Assembly: GCA_038522375.1 (NCBI GenBank)
Contig: JBCBKE010000002.1
Span: forward strand, 26,383-90,382
DNA: 64,000 nt
Origin: UBA5336 sp038522375
Lineage (GTDB): Bacteria; Pseudomonadota; Alphaproteobacteria; Caulobacterales; Hyphomonadaceae
Reading direction: 5' to 3'
The position numbers and the translations under genes are program-made. The notes beneath the pieces are model-generated. The model searched no databases. It saw nothing but the letters and a program-made list of their open reading frames with translations, and was not told the origin of the DNA. This document shows positions 33,291 through 44,300 of the stretch, piece after piece. Position 1 is the stretch's first letter, and each line of letters begins with the position of its first letter.

Positions 33291-34412
33291 TCAGTTCTGA
33301 GGGGGAAGATCGCTTTGGGCGCTGATGACACCGAGGAGAAACGCTGCTTCGCGAAGCGTCCGGACGCCGAGCTTTTCGAGAGCGTTGCGCACGTGCCACC
33401 GGACGGTGCTTTCCTGTATGGTCAAACGCCTGGCCAGCTCGGCCGCCGAGTGTCCGTCCACGAGCCCTGCGACGATCTCAGCTTCCCGATCCGTAAGACC
33501 GAAAAGCGCGAGTAAGGGCACAATTTCGGCCGGTGCACGGTTGAGGGGGCGAACCGTAAGGACCACGAAATCGGCATTCGAAGGATCGGCAATGATGCGA
33601 TTGGCACGCGCCAGGCATGTGCGACCATCCTCCGATCGGATCAGCCCCCGCGCAGACATGTTGGCGGCAGACCCACTAGACACCCGTGCCACCATGTCCT
33701 CGAGGGTGGCCTGGTTGAGACGATCGGCACCGACAAGGCGGCCTCGAACCAGGCGAAGCGCGGCCCCAGTCTCCAGCATGCGTTCGGCCTCGCCATTGCA
33801 ATGGGCCAGAACACCGGACTTCGTTAAGATGAACAGCGCCGTGTTGGCCTCATCGAGGCCGTGCCGAAAGACGTCAAGGGTCTCCTCATTGGCATCAATG
33901 GTCTTGCGGAGTTCACTTGCCAGCAGCAAATGGGGCACAAGGAACCGAACGGAATCAAGGTCTTCGTCGGCATAGAGACGATCGCCGAGCTGCCGCGCGA
34001 TCAGGATCTGGTTCCGGATGTGGCCCTGCTTGTAGGTGTTGATCACGAGGTGTTCGAGACGGCCCGCCGGCCGGCAATATTCATTGTTGAACGCCGTACG
34101 CTCGAAGTTCGGTGCCGCACGTCGGTTCGTTGTTACAAATCCGCGGCCAAGCCGGTTCACGGGCGTGATACAGGGGTCTCGCCGCGCCCAGAAGCGATCA
34201 TAGTCGGTTGTTTTTCCAGTCAAGGTGCCTTCAGATCGGAACGCCAGCCGCGCCGACTTCCCGTCCCGTTCGGAGAGGAATGCGCACTCCGCGCCGACGG
34301 CATCGGTCAGGGCGCGCAACATGACGGACCAGGTGGCGGGCTGGCGAACGCATTCATAGGCCAGCTGTATGAACGTGTCGCGTCCCGCTTCAGTCTTGAG
34401 AGTCGCCGGCAT
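33291..34412 (-). CDS. LuxR-family transcriptional regulator
   Basis: A 373-residue protein with an N-terminal sensory part, a middle part with PAS-like features (ALFILTKSGVLAHCNGEAERML) and a C-terminal GerE/LuxR HTH: LFGLTDREAEIVAGLVDGHS, ARRLTIQESTVRWHVRNALEKL. It probably responds to a small-molecule signal, unknown here. It lies upstream of and on the same strand as the GST gene and may control it. ATG 34412 is preceded by GGGGGG on its strand. Confidence 0.85.
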   Translation of the reverse strand: MPATLKTEAGRDTFIQLAYECVRQPATWSVMLRALTDAVGAECAFLSERDGKSARLAFRSEGTLTGKTTDYDRFWARRDPCITPVNRLGRGFVTTNRRAAPNFERTAFNNEYCRPAGRLEHLVINTYKQGHIRNQILIARQLGDRLYADEDLDSVRFLVPHLLLASELRKTIDANEETLDVFRHGLDEANTALFILTKSGVLAHCNGEAERMLETGAALRLVRGRLVGADRLNQATLEDMVARVSSGSAANMSARGLIRSEDGRTCLARANRIIADPSNADFVVLTVRPLNRAPAEIVPLLALFGLTDREAEIVAGLVDGHSAAELARRLTIQESTVRWHVRNALEKLGVRTLREAAFLLGVISAQSDLPPQN

Positions 34413-34794
34413 CGTGTCTCGCCCCCCAATTGCCACCACTTGCAGATACTACATGCAAAAGCCGGGATCGCTAAATGGGCCTCCGCTCTGGGACTAATGG
34501 CGATAGGCCCGCTCAGCCCATTTTAACAGCCAGTCGCGGACTTTCCTTCTCCGTCCATTTCCGGCGAGTTTCTGCCGATCTGATTGAGTATGGACCCTAG
34601 CGCATATCGTTCGAGACAAGCGAACGGAACGATGCTGACCTATAACCTTCTCCGCTATTTTTTGGACCGTGGCGCGCGAGGGCCACCGCACCCGCGCTGT
34701 TGAAAAGCTGAACCTGTCCGAGATCGAAGGTCCCAGGCCGGAGCGTTTCTGAAGCGCATTTGGAGCAGCTTTTACCGTTTGCCGGGACCTTGCC
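34413..34794. other. Intergenic region without a supported gene
   Basis: No frame here is convincing. A small hairpin has arms CGTTCG (34608-34613) and CGAACG (34621-34626), and an AT-rich stretch (TTTTTT at about 34660) may be a promoter or terminator part. The region lies between the regulator start and the protease stop, so part of it may hold the regulator promoter. Confidence 0.45.
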
Positions 34795-35718
34795 TTAGCG
34801 CAGAGCGCCGCATTGGCGTTCGTAGAGGGCGATGGCGTCGGGCATCCACAGCTCGAAATTGCGGGCGCGTTCTTCGCTGGCGGGATGGGTCGAGAGCCAT
34901 GGGGGCGGCCGCTCGCCACCGATCTCGCCCATGCGCTTCCATAGTTCGGGCGCCTCTCGGGGATCGTAACAGGCGCGGACCAGGAGTTCGAGGCCGATCT
35001 TGTCTGCTTCGGTCTCGTGCTGGCGGGAGAAGGCATTGAGCCCCCCCGTTGCGGCGACGCCCATCATGCCCATCACCGCCTGGCGCTGGCCCATGGACAT
35101 GTCGCCCATGCTGAGGCCGACGGCCATCTGGCCAAGCTGGACGATCTTGCCCTGGCTCATGCGCTCGGCCCCATGGTGGGCCAGAGCGTGGCCGATTTCA
35201 TGGCCCATGACCACGGCCAGCTTGTCGACATCGTCAATGTCGCGCAGGTCGACCTGGCCGTCATAATTGCCGGTGATGTCGAGGATGCCGGTATAGATCG
35301 CCACATAGCCGCCGGGCAGGCAGAAAGCGTTTGGCTGGTCGGAGGCGACCACATTGTAGGTCCACTGGAACTTGTCGGCCACTGGGGTGAAACTGTAGCC
35401 GGCGTCGAGTAATTCCTGCTCATGGCGGATGGCGGCGCTGACGAGCCTGTCGCCGATCTCATTGACCGTGGCGACCAGTTCCCTCTGGCCCTCCTGGCAG
35501 CTGCGGGCATTGGTGCGGCAAAGGACGTTGCCTTGCTCCTGCTGCAGGATCTGGACGTAGGATTCAGCGCCGAGGCGCGCACTGTCTTCGATGCTCATGG
35601 TGTTGAACTGGGTCCGGCCGGTGAAGGGCACCTCCTGCTGGTTGGAGAACCAGTAGATTGCGAGCCCGGCCAGCGCGATGATGATGATGCCGAAGCGGCT
35701 GCTCAACAGTCTGCCCAT
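34795..35718 (-). CDS. M48-family zinc metalloprotease
   Basis: A 307-residue protein with an N-terminal helix (GIIIIALAGLAIYWF) and the zinc motif HEIGHALAHH, followed by a downstream ETEADKIGLELL third-ligand Glu region. Two cysteines (CRTNARSC) lie in a preceding loop. This is the LoiP/YcaL-type group of M48 peptidases, probably facing the periplasm and involved in envelope protein quality control. The substrate is unknown. Confidence 0.9.
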   Translation of the reverse strand: MGRLLSSRFGIIIIALAGLAIYWFSNQQEVPFTGRTQFNTMSIEDSARLGAESYVQILQQEQGNVLCRTNARSCQEGQRELVATVNEIGDRLVSAAIRHEQELLDAGYSFTPVADKFQWTYNVVASDQPNAFCLPGGYVAIYTGILDITGNYDGQVDLRDIDDVDKLAVVMGHEIGHALAHHGAERMSQGKIVQLGQMAVGLSMGDMSMGQRQAVMGMMGVAATGGLNAFSRQHETEADKIGLELLVRACYDPREAPELWKRMGEIGGERPPPWLSTHPASEERARNFELWMPDAIALYERQCGALR

Positions 35719-35828
35719 CGGCCCGTCTCCTGTGTCCCGTCCAGGTCGGTTTAGCCCTTCGCCCGATGGAGCGGAAGGGCGCAGGCGCGAATGATTGCAC
35801 TTGGCGCGGCCTTGGGTAAGGTCGGCCC

Positions 35829-36503
35829 ATGACCGAGCAAACTGACAACGCCCCGAAACTGGAGATCCGGATCATTCCGGTGACACCGCTGCAGCAGAAC
35901 ACGTCCATGGTGTGGGACAAGGCGACCATGGAGGGCGTGTTTGTGGACCCGGGCGGGGAGATCGACAAGCTGATGGGTGCGGCCGAGCATTTTGGCGTCA
36001 CGATCAAGGAAGTCTGGCTGACCCATGGGCACCTCGACCATGCTGGCGCGGCCACGGCGGTGAAGGAACGGACGGGTGCGCCGATCATCGGTCCCCACAG
36101 GGAGGACCAGTGGCTGCTAGATGATATCGAGGCGCAGGGCGCGCGGTACGGCATCGCCGATAGCCGCAATGTGCTGCCGGACCGGTATCTCGACGATGGC
36201 GACACGCTGACCCTGGGCGGGGAAACGTTCGGCGTGGTGCATACGCCGGGGCATACACCGGGGCACGTGGTGATCTTTCACCGGGCAGGCGGGCTCGCCT
36301 TCGTTGGGGACGTGCTGTTCAAAGGCTCGGTCGGGCGAACCGATTTTCCCCGCGGCAATCACCAGCAACTCATCGATTCCATCACCCAGAAGCTCTGGCC
36401 CCTGGGCGATGAGATGCGGTTCGTGCCGGGCCATGGCCCCATGAGCACCTTTGGCGCCGAGCGGAAGTCCAACCCGTTCGTGGCTGACGCTGCACTGGGG
36501 TGA
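35829..36503 (+). CDS. MBL-fold metallohydrolase (glyoxalase II-like)
   Basis: A 224-residue metallo-beta-lactamase-fold protein with the zinc motif THGHLDHAG, then HTPGHTPGHV and a C-terminal VPGHGPMST. This set fits the YcbL/glyoxalase II-like subgroup that hydrolyses thioesters or similar small substrates. The substrate is not known. It is divergent from the M48 protease gene. Confidence 0.92.
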   Translation: MTEQTDNAPKLEIRIIPVTPLQQNTSMVWDKATMEGVFVDPGGEIDKLMGAAEHFGVTIKEVWLTHGHLDHAGAATAVKERTGAPIIGPHREDQWLLDDIEAQGARYGIADSRNVLPDRYLDDGDTLTLGGETFGVVHTPGHTPGHVVIFHRAGGLAFVGDVLFKGSVGRTDFPRGNHQQLIDSITQKLWPLGDEMRFVPGHGPMSTFGAERKSNPFVADAALG

Positions 36504-36572
36504 GCGGGTCGGTTGGAGCCTAGACCGGTTCCGCCAATGTCGGGAATACCCAGTTACTTGGGCTCGTTTTGG

Positions 36573-38174
36573 TCAGGGCGCTCCTGGCGGGGTGTAGTAG
36601 GTGGGTGACCCGGGGCCGACGGGCAGGTCCAGCACGAACGTCCATGTCAGGAAAAACACCGACCAGGTGAGCATGAAGAAGATCGAGTAGGGCAGCATCA
36701 TCGCGATCAGCGTGCCGACGCCGAGGTCGCGATTGTAGCGGGCCGCCCAGGCGAGGATCAGGCCGAAATAGCTCATCATCGGCGTGATGATGTTGGTGGT
36801 GCTGTCACCGATCCGGTAGGCGGCCTGGATCACCTCCGGCGCGTAGCCGATCAGCATCAGCATCGGAACAAAGATGGGGGCCGTGACCGCCCATTGGGCT
36901 GAGGCGGAGCCCAGGGACAGGTTGATGACCGCGCACATGAAGATGAAAAACAGAAACACGATCGGGCCGGTGAGCCCGGTATCCTGGAGGAATTGCGCAC
37001 CGGCAACGGCACTGATCGCACCGAGATTGGTCCAGCCGAAGAAGGCGACGAACTGGGCGGCGAAGAAGACCAGCACGATATATAGCCCGAGGGAGCCGAG
37101 GGCGTCGGCCATGGCGTCGATCACGTCCCGGTCGCCCTTCATGGTGCCGGCGGCCCGGCCATAGGCGTAGCCGGTGGCGATGAAAAAGATCAGGATCCAC
37201 ACGACAAAGCCGCGAAAAAAGGGCGAATTGATCCGGTCGCCGGTCTCGGGGTTACGCAGGATGCCCCATTCGGGAATGAGTGTGAGCGCCATCAGGGCCA
37301 GCACGCCCAGCAGAGCAGCGCCGGACCAGGCCAGGCCCTTGCGCTCTTTATCGGTCAGCGGCGCCATCATGGAGTCGTCAAGGATGGTCGGATCGGCCTT
37401 GTCGCTCTTGTAGGACCCAAGTTGCGGCTCGACGATGAAGATCGTGACGAGGGAGCCGACCAGGGTGATCAGGAACGTGGACCCGACCATGAAATACCAG
37501 TTCGCCGTGGCAACCACGATGTATTCCGGATCGATCAGGCGGGCCGCTTCCTGGGTGATACCGGCGAGGAGGGGATCGATCGTGCCGATCAGCAGGTTGG
37601 CGCTGTAGCCGCCGGAAACGCCTGCGAACGCTGCGGCCATGCCGGCGAGCGGGTGGCGGCCCAGCGCGTAGAAGATGGCCGCAGCCAGGGGGATCAGGAC
37701 CACATATCCGACTTCCGAAGCGGTGTTCGAGACGATGCCGGCAAAAACGATCGCGACCGTGACCACATGGCGGGGCGTGCCGAGCACCATGGCCCGGACG
37801 GCGGCCGACAACAGGCCCGATTTCTCGGCAACGCCAACACCGAGCATCGCCACCAGCACAACGCCAAGCGGGGCAAAGCCCGTGAAATTCGTGGTCAGGC
37901 CGGTGAAGATCCGCCTGATGCCGTCTCCGTTCAAAAGGCTGACGGCACGGATCATCCCGTCCTCGGCAACGCCTGGCGCGCCCGAAGGCCTTGGGTCCTC
38001 TACCGCCAGGCCGAAGCCGCCCAGCACGCCGGACAGCAGCACGACCCCGCCTGCGAGGATGGCGAACAGGGTCACCGGATGGGGCAGGAGATTGCCGAGC
38101 CATTCGACCCCGTCGAGAAAACGCGTGAACGTGTTCCGGTTTGGGCGGCTGTCGTCGACGTCGGCTTGGGACAT
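36573..38174 (-). CDS. AbgT-family transporter (aminobenzoyl-glutamate type)
   Basis: A 533-residue membrane protein with many helices and AbgT family motifs: GWTNLGA, SLGSASAQWAVTAPIFVPML and GDSTTNIITPMMSYFG. AbgT proteins import p-aminobenzoyl-glutamate or export sulfonamides. GAGGAAGGA lies upstream of ATG 38174. It runs in the same direction as the TonB receptor gene but a terminator separates them. Confidence 0.92.
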   Translation of the reverse strand: MSQADVDDSRPNRNTFTRFLDGVEWLGNLLPHPVTLFAILAGGVVLLSGVLGGFGLAVEDPRPSGAPGVAEDGMIRAVSLLNGDGIRRIFTGLTTNFTGFAPLGVVLVAMLGVGVAEKSGLLSAAVRAMVLGTPRHVVTVAIVFAGIVSNTASEVGYVVLIPLAAAIFYALGRHPLAGMAAAFAGVSGGYSANLLIGTIDPLLAGITQEAARLIDPEYIVVATANWYFMVGSTFLITLVGSLVTIFIVEPQLGSYKSDKADPTILDDSMMAPLTDKERKGLAWSGAALLGVLALMALTLIPEWGILRNPETGDRINSPFFRGFVVWILIFFIATGYAYGRAAGTMKGDRDVIDAMADALGSLGLYIVLVFFAAQFVAFFGWTNLGAISAVAGAQFLQDTGLTGPIVFLFFIFMCAVINLSLGSASAQWAVTAPIFVPMLMLIGYAPEVIQAAYRIGDSTTNIITPMMSYFGLILAWAARYNRDLGVGTLIAMMLPYSIFFMLTWSVFFLTWTFVLDLPVGPGSPTYYTPPGAP

Positions 38175-38280
38175 GGCGCGGTCCTTCCTCAAGAATGCGC
38201 ACCACAATTGTCGGGGCGGGCGCGTAAAGCAACGGGACCTGCTCAAAACGCGTCCTTGGGGCCCGCCGCTGGCGCCGCGA

Positions 38281-38313
38281 GAAAGAAAGCCCCGGGCATT
38301 CGGCCCAGGGCTT
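38281..38313 (-). terminator. Rho-independent terminator of the TonB receptor gene
   Basis: On the minus strand a stem of 11 pairs with one mismatch (arms AAGCCCTGGGC and GCCCGGGGCTT) is followed by TCTTTC. It lies 25 bases after the receptor stop and in front of the AbgT gene. Confidence 0.85.
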
Positions 38314-38337
38314 CCCCCCGTTAGAGGTATTCTGCCC

Positions 38338-40626
38338 CTAGAACGTGTAGCTCAGCCGTGCCCCATAGAAGCGGGGCGGGCCGGCGATGAAGGTCGGGAT
38401 GCCAAAGGCATCGCCCGTATTGCCTGCATCAATGATGTATTCCTCGTCCAGCGCATTTGTCACATAGGCCTCAATCCCGAAGCCATTGCCGAAATCGAGG
38501 TCAGCATTGAGATTGAGAAGCCCATAGGCGTCCTCGCTGATCAAATCGCGCTCGGTATTGTCGAAGAACACCTCATCCTGCCATGTGTAACTTGGCACCA
38601 GCCGCAGCTCGCCAAAGGGCAGCTCGACGAGGAAGCGGGCCGCAATGGAGGCGGTGTGGTCGGGCGACAGGCGCAGCCGGTTGCCCGGGAACTGGCCTTC
38701 GCCATCATCAAAGCGCGCCTTGGTGTAGCCGTAGGTGGCGGTGACGGCCAGCAGGTCCATCGGTGTCCAGATGCCCTGGATTTCGCCGCCCTCGGCGGTG
38801 GCGTCGCCCGCCGTGATCGGCTCGATCAGGCCGGTGATCGGATCCACGATGGTGGTCTGGAAGTCGGCATAGTCATAGTAGAAGATCGAAGCATCGAGGC
38901 TCAGGTCGCCCCCTGCAAAGAGGCCCTTGATGCCCGCTTCGACACTGTCGACGGTTTCAGCGTCGAGGGTGGTGAAGCCAGCGGCGGGGTTGCCGGCCGA
39001 TGCGGTGATCACCTCAGGGCGGCGGCCCCGGGCATAGTTCGCGAAGAGGTTGATCTCGTCTGTCAGGGCGAACTTGCCGGCCACGCGGTAGGTAACATCG
39101 TCAAAGGTGTCGCTGGCGCTGATGGTGGTGGGGGCGCCCGATGCATCCAGCGTTGGCTGGACGAAAATACCGGCGAAGGTGACATTGCTGGGCCCGTTCA
39201 GGAGTTCAACGCGCAGGGCGCTGTCCTTCTCATCCTGCGTCCAGCGTACACCGCCTGTGACTTCCAGACGGTCGGTGACGTCAAAACTGGCGTCGGCAAA
39301 AAGATCGATGGTCTGGGTTTCGCCGAAATTGGTGAAGATCTCATCGTGGATCGGCTTGAGCGGCAGGCCGTTTGCCGCCGGGTTGAGATTGATCGGGGGC
39401 AGTGCCTCTACGGGCGGAACGGTTGGGGGTATGAGGAGACCGGCGAGCAGGGCCTGGACGGCGCGTTCGTCATAGGTGAGCGGCACAGCCTGGGCGCCTT
39501 CCTCATCAAAGTAGCTGACGCCGGCAAAGCCGCGGAGCCGGCCACCGTCATCATAGTTGACGCGGAATTCCTGGCTGAACTGCTCGCCCTGGTAGTCTTC
39601 CGCGAAGATGAAGAGTTCCAGCCCAAAGCCGTCGGGATCGAAGACTTCGACGCTGTCGATGTCACGGTAGCCGGTAATCGAGCTGAGGGTGATCGCGTCG
39701 GTGATGGACCATTCGCCCAGCAGGGTGCCCGAGGTGACGGTCCGCTCCAGGCCGAGCTTCGCGCCGCCGAGGAAACCGCCGAAACTGTTGAGGTTGGCCG
39801 GGTCGTTGGGGGCCGTGGAAGCGCCTGGGGCCGGCTCAAACGCACCGGACTTGAAGCTGGTGCCCGATGGATTGTCCTCCTGCCAGTTCACGATCAGGTC
39901 CCAGCGCATGTCGGGCGTGGGCGTGAAGGCAAGCGAGGCGCGGATGGCATTCATGTCCTGGCTGTTGAAGTCTTCCTCGTTGGGGTTGAGGCTTTCCACA
40001 TAGCCGTCGCGCTCGCGTAGCCGGCCGGCAAGGCGGAACGCCAGCAGATCTTCAACGATCGGCCCGGTGACGTGGCCTTCGGCGAAAACTTCACCTTCAT
40101 TGCCGCCACCGATCGCTGCGCGGCCACTGAAATCGAACTCAGGCTTGGCCTGGACAATGTTCACACCGCCGATCAGAGCACCGCGCCCGAACAGGGTCGG
40201 TTGCGGCCCTTTTGCGATCTCAACCCGTTCCAGGTCGAACAGTTCAACCACGGACCCGCGGGACCGGGAGATGGAAACACCATCCTGGAAGACGGCGATG
40301 CGGGGTTCGATATTGGCTTCGCCGCTGTCTGAGGTGAGGCCACGGATGACGAAACCGGGATTGTTCGGGCTCTGCTCCTGGACTTCGAAGCCAGGAACGA
40401 AGCGGGCGAGTTGGTCGAACTCGTCAATGCCGAGATCGGCGAGGGCCTGGCTGTCGATGGCGGTCAGGGCCACGGGAACGTCGCGGAGGTTCTCCTCACG
40501 CTTCTGCACGGTGACGGTGATGGTGTTCTGGACCAGGACCTCGTCTTCGGTGTCCTGGGCGATGGCCGGGGTGGCCAGGGAGGCGAAGCCGAAGACGGAG
40601 GCCGTCAGGGCGAGCGTGCGTTTCAT
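38338..40626 (-). CDS. TonB-dependent receptor
   Basis: A 762-residue outer-membrane receptor. It has a signal peptide (MKRTLALTASVFGFASLATP), a plug domain (LRDVPVALTAIDSQALADLG, GFVIRGLTSDSGEANIEPR, IEIAKGPQPTLFGRGALIGGV) and a beta barrel ending in RFYGARLSYTF with a terminal aromatic. Such receptors import iron complexes or other nutrients. The ligand is unknown, and no siderophore genes flank it. ATG 40626 has AGGA upstream. Confidence 0.94.
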   Translation of the reverse strand: MKRTLALTASVFGFASLATPAIAQDTEDEVLVQNTITVTVQKREENLRDVPVALTAIDSQALADLGIDEFDQLARFVPGFEVQEQSPNNPGFVIRGLTSDSGEANIEPRIAVFQDGVSISRSRGSVVELFDLERVEIAKGPQPTLFGRGALIGGVNIVQAKPEFDFSGRAAIGGGNEGEVFAEGHVTGPIVEDLLAFRLAGRLRERDGYVESLNPNEEDFNSQDMNAIRASLAFTPTPDMRWDLIVNWQEDNPSGTSFKSGAFEPAPGASTAPNDPANLNSFGGFLGGAKLGLERTVTSGTLLGEWSITDAITLSSITGYRDIDSVEVFDPDGFGLELFIFAEDYQGEQFSQEFRVNYDDGGRLRGFAGVSYFDEEGAQAVPLTYDERAVQALLAGLLIPPTVPPVEALPPINLNPAANGLPLKPIHDEIFTNFGETQTIDLFADASFDVTDRLEVTGGVRWTQDEKDSALRVELLNGPSNVTFAGIFVQPTLDASGAPTTISASDTFDDVTYRVAGKFALTDEINLFANYARGRRPEVITASAGNPAAGFTTLDAETVDSVEAGIKGLFAGGDLSLDASIFYYDYADFQTTIVDPITGLIEPITAGDATAEGGEIQGIWTPMDLLAVTATYGYTKARFDDGEGQFPGNRLRLSPDHTASIAARFLVELPFGELRLVPSYTWQDEVFFDNTERDLISEDAYGLLNLNADLDFGNGFGIEAYVTNALDEEYIIDAGNTGDAFGIPTFIAGPPRFYGARLSYTF

Positions 40627-40800
40627 GGTGCGTTCCTGGGAGGTAAGTGCTGCATATTCGCGGCGCACCTACCGGCAGGTCGTGACGGTTGCGTAACGTT
40701 TCTGTTGCACCACGATGACAGGGGCGGGATTTTGCCCGGGCTGTGATCTATCTGCGACACGGGATAACGGGGCCGGAGGACGTGTCTGATGCCCCGCCGA

Positions 40801-41094
40801 TCAGTTGGGATCTTCGGAGAGACGGATCTGGGGCTGGCCATCGACGCCCCCATAATCGCCCATGATGCAGGCGTGGACGTGGGCTGGCATGTCGGCAGCG
40901 TCGAAGGATGACGCGTCGGGGATGTGGTAAACTTCCACATAATCGGTGGCCACTGCGTTGTCCTGGGTCGTGGTGAAGGCCTCAAGACGGCGCAGGCCTG
41001 CACCGGCGTCTGCCGGCACACCAGACGCCCAGGCTTCGAAGGCTGCCGCGGACACACCTGGTTTCAGGCGATACACCACGATCAGTTTGGCCAT
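40801..41094 (-). CDS. REDY-like small protein (HapK superfamily)
   Basis: A 97-residue alpha-beta protein beginning MAKLIVVYRLKPGVSAAAFEAW, with DYVEVYHIPDASSF and a C-terminal VHACIMGDYGG. It resembles REDY-like/HapK proteins, dimeric ferredoxin-like folds of unclear function. It stands upstream of the TonB receptor gene on the same strand, separated by about 175 bases. The family call rests on pattern alone. Confidence 0.65.
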   Translation of the reverse strand: MAKLIVVYRLKPGVSAAAFEAWASGVPADAGAGLRRLEAFTTTQDNAVATDYVEVYHIPDASSFDAADMPAHVHACIMGDYGGVDGQPQIRLSEDPN

Positions 41095-41337
41095 CTCTTC
41101 CCCTATCGGAGCTCATCGCCGGAGTTCCGCTGTGTATCGCTTCCTCTGTGTCATAGCCTTTGAACGCGAAAAAGAAGCAGACTGCAATTTCACTGCACCT
41201 TCCGTACACGGCGCTTGAAACCGATCCTGGCCAGCATCGAAGGCCAGCGCAGCTGTTGATCGATTGTGCTTGCCCCGGCCCCCCAATCTCCGCTACCCAC
41301 CAGCCGTTTGCCCTGCTGCCGATGAGGATCGCCGAAG

Positions 41338-44300
41338 ATGCCCAAACGCACCGATATCGCGTCCATCCTCGTCATCGGCGCCGGCCCGATCGTGATCGGC
41401 CAGGCCTGTGAGTTCGACTATTCCGGTGTGCAGGCAATCAAGGCGCTGAAGGCCGAAGGCTACCGGGTCGTGCTGGTGAACTCGAACCCGGCCACGATCA
41501 TGACCGATCCGGAGCTGGCAGACGCCACCTATATCGAACCGATCACTGCCGATTTCGTCGAGAAGATCATCGCCAAGGAGAAGCCGGACGCGCTTTTGCC
41601 GACCATGGGCGGGCAGACGGCCCTCAACTGCGCCCTGGACCTCTATTATTCCGGCGCGTTGGAGCGCCATGGTGTCGAACTGATCGGCGCCAGGGCAGAC
41701 GCGATCGAAAAGGCCGAGGACCGGAAACTCTTCCGGGAGGCCATGGACCGGATCGGGCTGGAAAACCCCCGCGCCACGATCGTGGCCGCACCCGAAATCA
41801 AGGACGAGGCCGGCAAGGTGGTCGGCTATGATCGGTTGGCTGGCCTGCAGATCGCGCTGGATGCGCTTGAAGGGATCGGACTGCCGGCGATCATCCGCCC
41901 GGCCTTTACCCTTGGCGGGACCGGCGGCGGGGTGGCCTACAATCTCGATGAGTACAAGGACATCATCACCCGCGGCCTGGCCGCTTCGCCCAAGGCTCAG
42001 GTGCTGGTCGATGAGAGCCTTCTGGGGTGGAAAGAGTTCGAGATGGAGGTGGTTCGCGACAAGGCGGACAATGCCATCATCATCTGCGCCATCGAGAATG
42101 TTGACCCGATGGGGGTGCACACCGGCGATTCCATCACCGTGGCCCCTGCCCTCACCCTGTCGGACCGGGAATACCAGGTGATGCGGAACGCCTCGCTGGC
42201 GGTGCTGCGTGAGATCGGCGTCGAAACCGGCGGTTCCAATGTGCAGTTTGCAGTGAACCCCGAGGATGGCCGGCTGGTGGTGATCGAGATGAACCCGCGG
42301 GTCTCGCGTTCGTCAGCGCTGGCATCGAAGGCCACGGGATTTCCGATTGCGAAGGTCGCGGCCAAGCTGGCGGTTGGTTACACCCTCGATGAGCTCGAGA
42401 ACGAGATCACGGGCGGCGCGACCCCCGCGAGTTTCGAGCCGACCATCGACTATGTGGTCACGAAGATCCCCCGCTTCGCCTTCGAGAAGTATCGCGGCGC
42501 CGACGATGCGCTCACGACGGCGATGAAATCTGTGGGCGAAGCCATGGCGATCGGCCGGAACTTCCAGGAGAGCTTCCAGAAGGCGCTGTGCTCGCTGGAA
42601 ACGGGGCTCTCGGGACTCGATCCCATGGGGATCGATGACCATGCCGAGTTGATGCGGCGACTGGCGAAGCAGACCCAGCACCGGTTGCGCCTTGTGGCCG
42701 ACGCCTTGCGGGCCGGCGAGACGGTGGAGGACGTGAACCGGATCACGAAGATTGACCCCTGGTTCCTGCGCCAGATCGCGGAAATCGTGGAGGTCGAGGC
42801 GCATGTGGCAAAAAACGGCTTGCCGACGGAAACCGCTGCGTTCACCGCGCTGAAGGGGATGGGTTTTTCCGATGTGCGGCTGGCTACGCTGGCCGGTACG
42901 GACGAAGAAACCGTGCGCGAGGCCCGTCACGGGCTCGGTGTTCGGCCCGTCTACAAGCGGATCGACACGTGCGCGGCGGAGTTCGAGAGCCCGACCCCCT
43001 ATCTCTACTCGACCTACGAGCAGCCGGCCCATGGCGAGGTGCGGGGCACCTGTGAGGCCATGCCGTCGTCGCGGCGCAAGGCGATGATCCTCGGCGGCGG
43101 TCCGAACCGGATCGGCCAGGGCATCGAGTTCGACTATTGCTGCTGTCATGCGGCCTTTTCCATGGCCGACCTGGGCATCGAATCGATCATGGTGAACTGC
43201 AACCCCGAAACGGTCTCGACCGATTACGACACATCCGACCGGCTGTACTTCGAGCCGCTGACGGATGAACACGTCCTGGAGATCTGCGCCGTCGAACAGT
43301 CGGTTGGCGACCTGGCGGGCGTGATCGTGCAGTTCGGGGGCCAAACGCCCCTGAAACTGGCAAACGGGTTGGCCGCTGCCGGCATTCCGATCCTGGGAAC
43401 ATCGCCGACTAGTATCGACCTGGCCGAAGACCGGGAGAAGTTCGCCAAACTCATTGACGGGCTAGGCCTCAAGCAGGCGCCCTCGGCCACGGCGCGCAGC
43501 GAAGCGGAAGCCCTGGCCGCAGCACAGGCGCTGGGTTACCCGATCATGCTGCGGCCTTCATTCGTCCTGGGAGGGCGGGCAATGGAAATCTGCCGCGGCG
43601 ATGCGGACATTCTCGCCTTTGCCAAGGACGCCATGGCCGCGTCGGGCGACCAATCGCTTTTCCTCGATCGGTATCTTTCCGATGCGATCGAAGTGGACGT
43701 GGACGCGCTGTGCGATGGCGAAGCGGTCCATGTGGCCGGCATCATGGAGCATATCGAGGAGGCTGGCGTGCATTCTGGCGATAGCGCCTGCGTACTTCCG
43801 CCGACCACACTGCCGCCCTCGCTCCAGGGACGGTTGTCCGAGCAGGCCATTGCACTGGCCAGGGCCCTGCGGGTGCAGGGGTTGATCAATATCCAGTTCG
43901 CGGTGAAGGGCGAAGACATCTACGTGCTGGAAGCCAACCCAAGGGCGTCGCGAACTGTGCCCTTCGTCGCGAAGGCGGTGGGCGCGCCGATCGCGTCGAT
44001 TGCAGCAAAGCTGATGGCTGGCAAGGCGCTCGCGGCGTTCGACCTGCAGCATGCCCGCCCCTCTCGCATCGCGCTTAAGGAAGCGGTGTTCCCGTTCAAG
44101 CGTTTCCCCGGCGTTGACCCGGTGCTTGGTCCTGAAATGCGCTCGACCGGCGAGGTGATGGGCTGGGATGATGATTTCGGCGCAGCTTTCCTGAAGTCGC
44201 AGATCGCTGCCGGCGTGACCCTGCCTAAGCAGGGGACTGTGTTCGTATCCGTCAAGAACAGTGACAAGCCGCAACTGGTGGAGCCGGTGAAAGCCCTGAT

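Noticed and set aside
34494..34794. C-terminal basic frame resembling an integrase remnant
   Set aside because: It reads through from antisense of the protease gene, and no integrase motif is present.
37675..40020. 781-codon open frame antisense to the AbgT and TonB receptor genes
   Set aside because: It spans two unrelated genes on the other strand and the terminator between them; composition is that of an antisense shadow.
40627..40800. Possible cobalamin riboswitch upstream of the TonB receptor
   Set aside because: The gap is too short and lacks the conserved B12-box bases.
42313..43344. 343-codon open frame antisense to carB
   Set aside because: carB is fully conserved on the plus strand; the antisense frame has no domain features.
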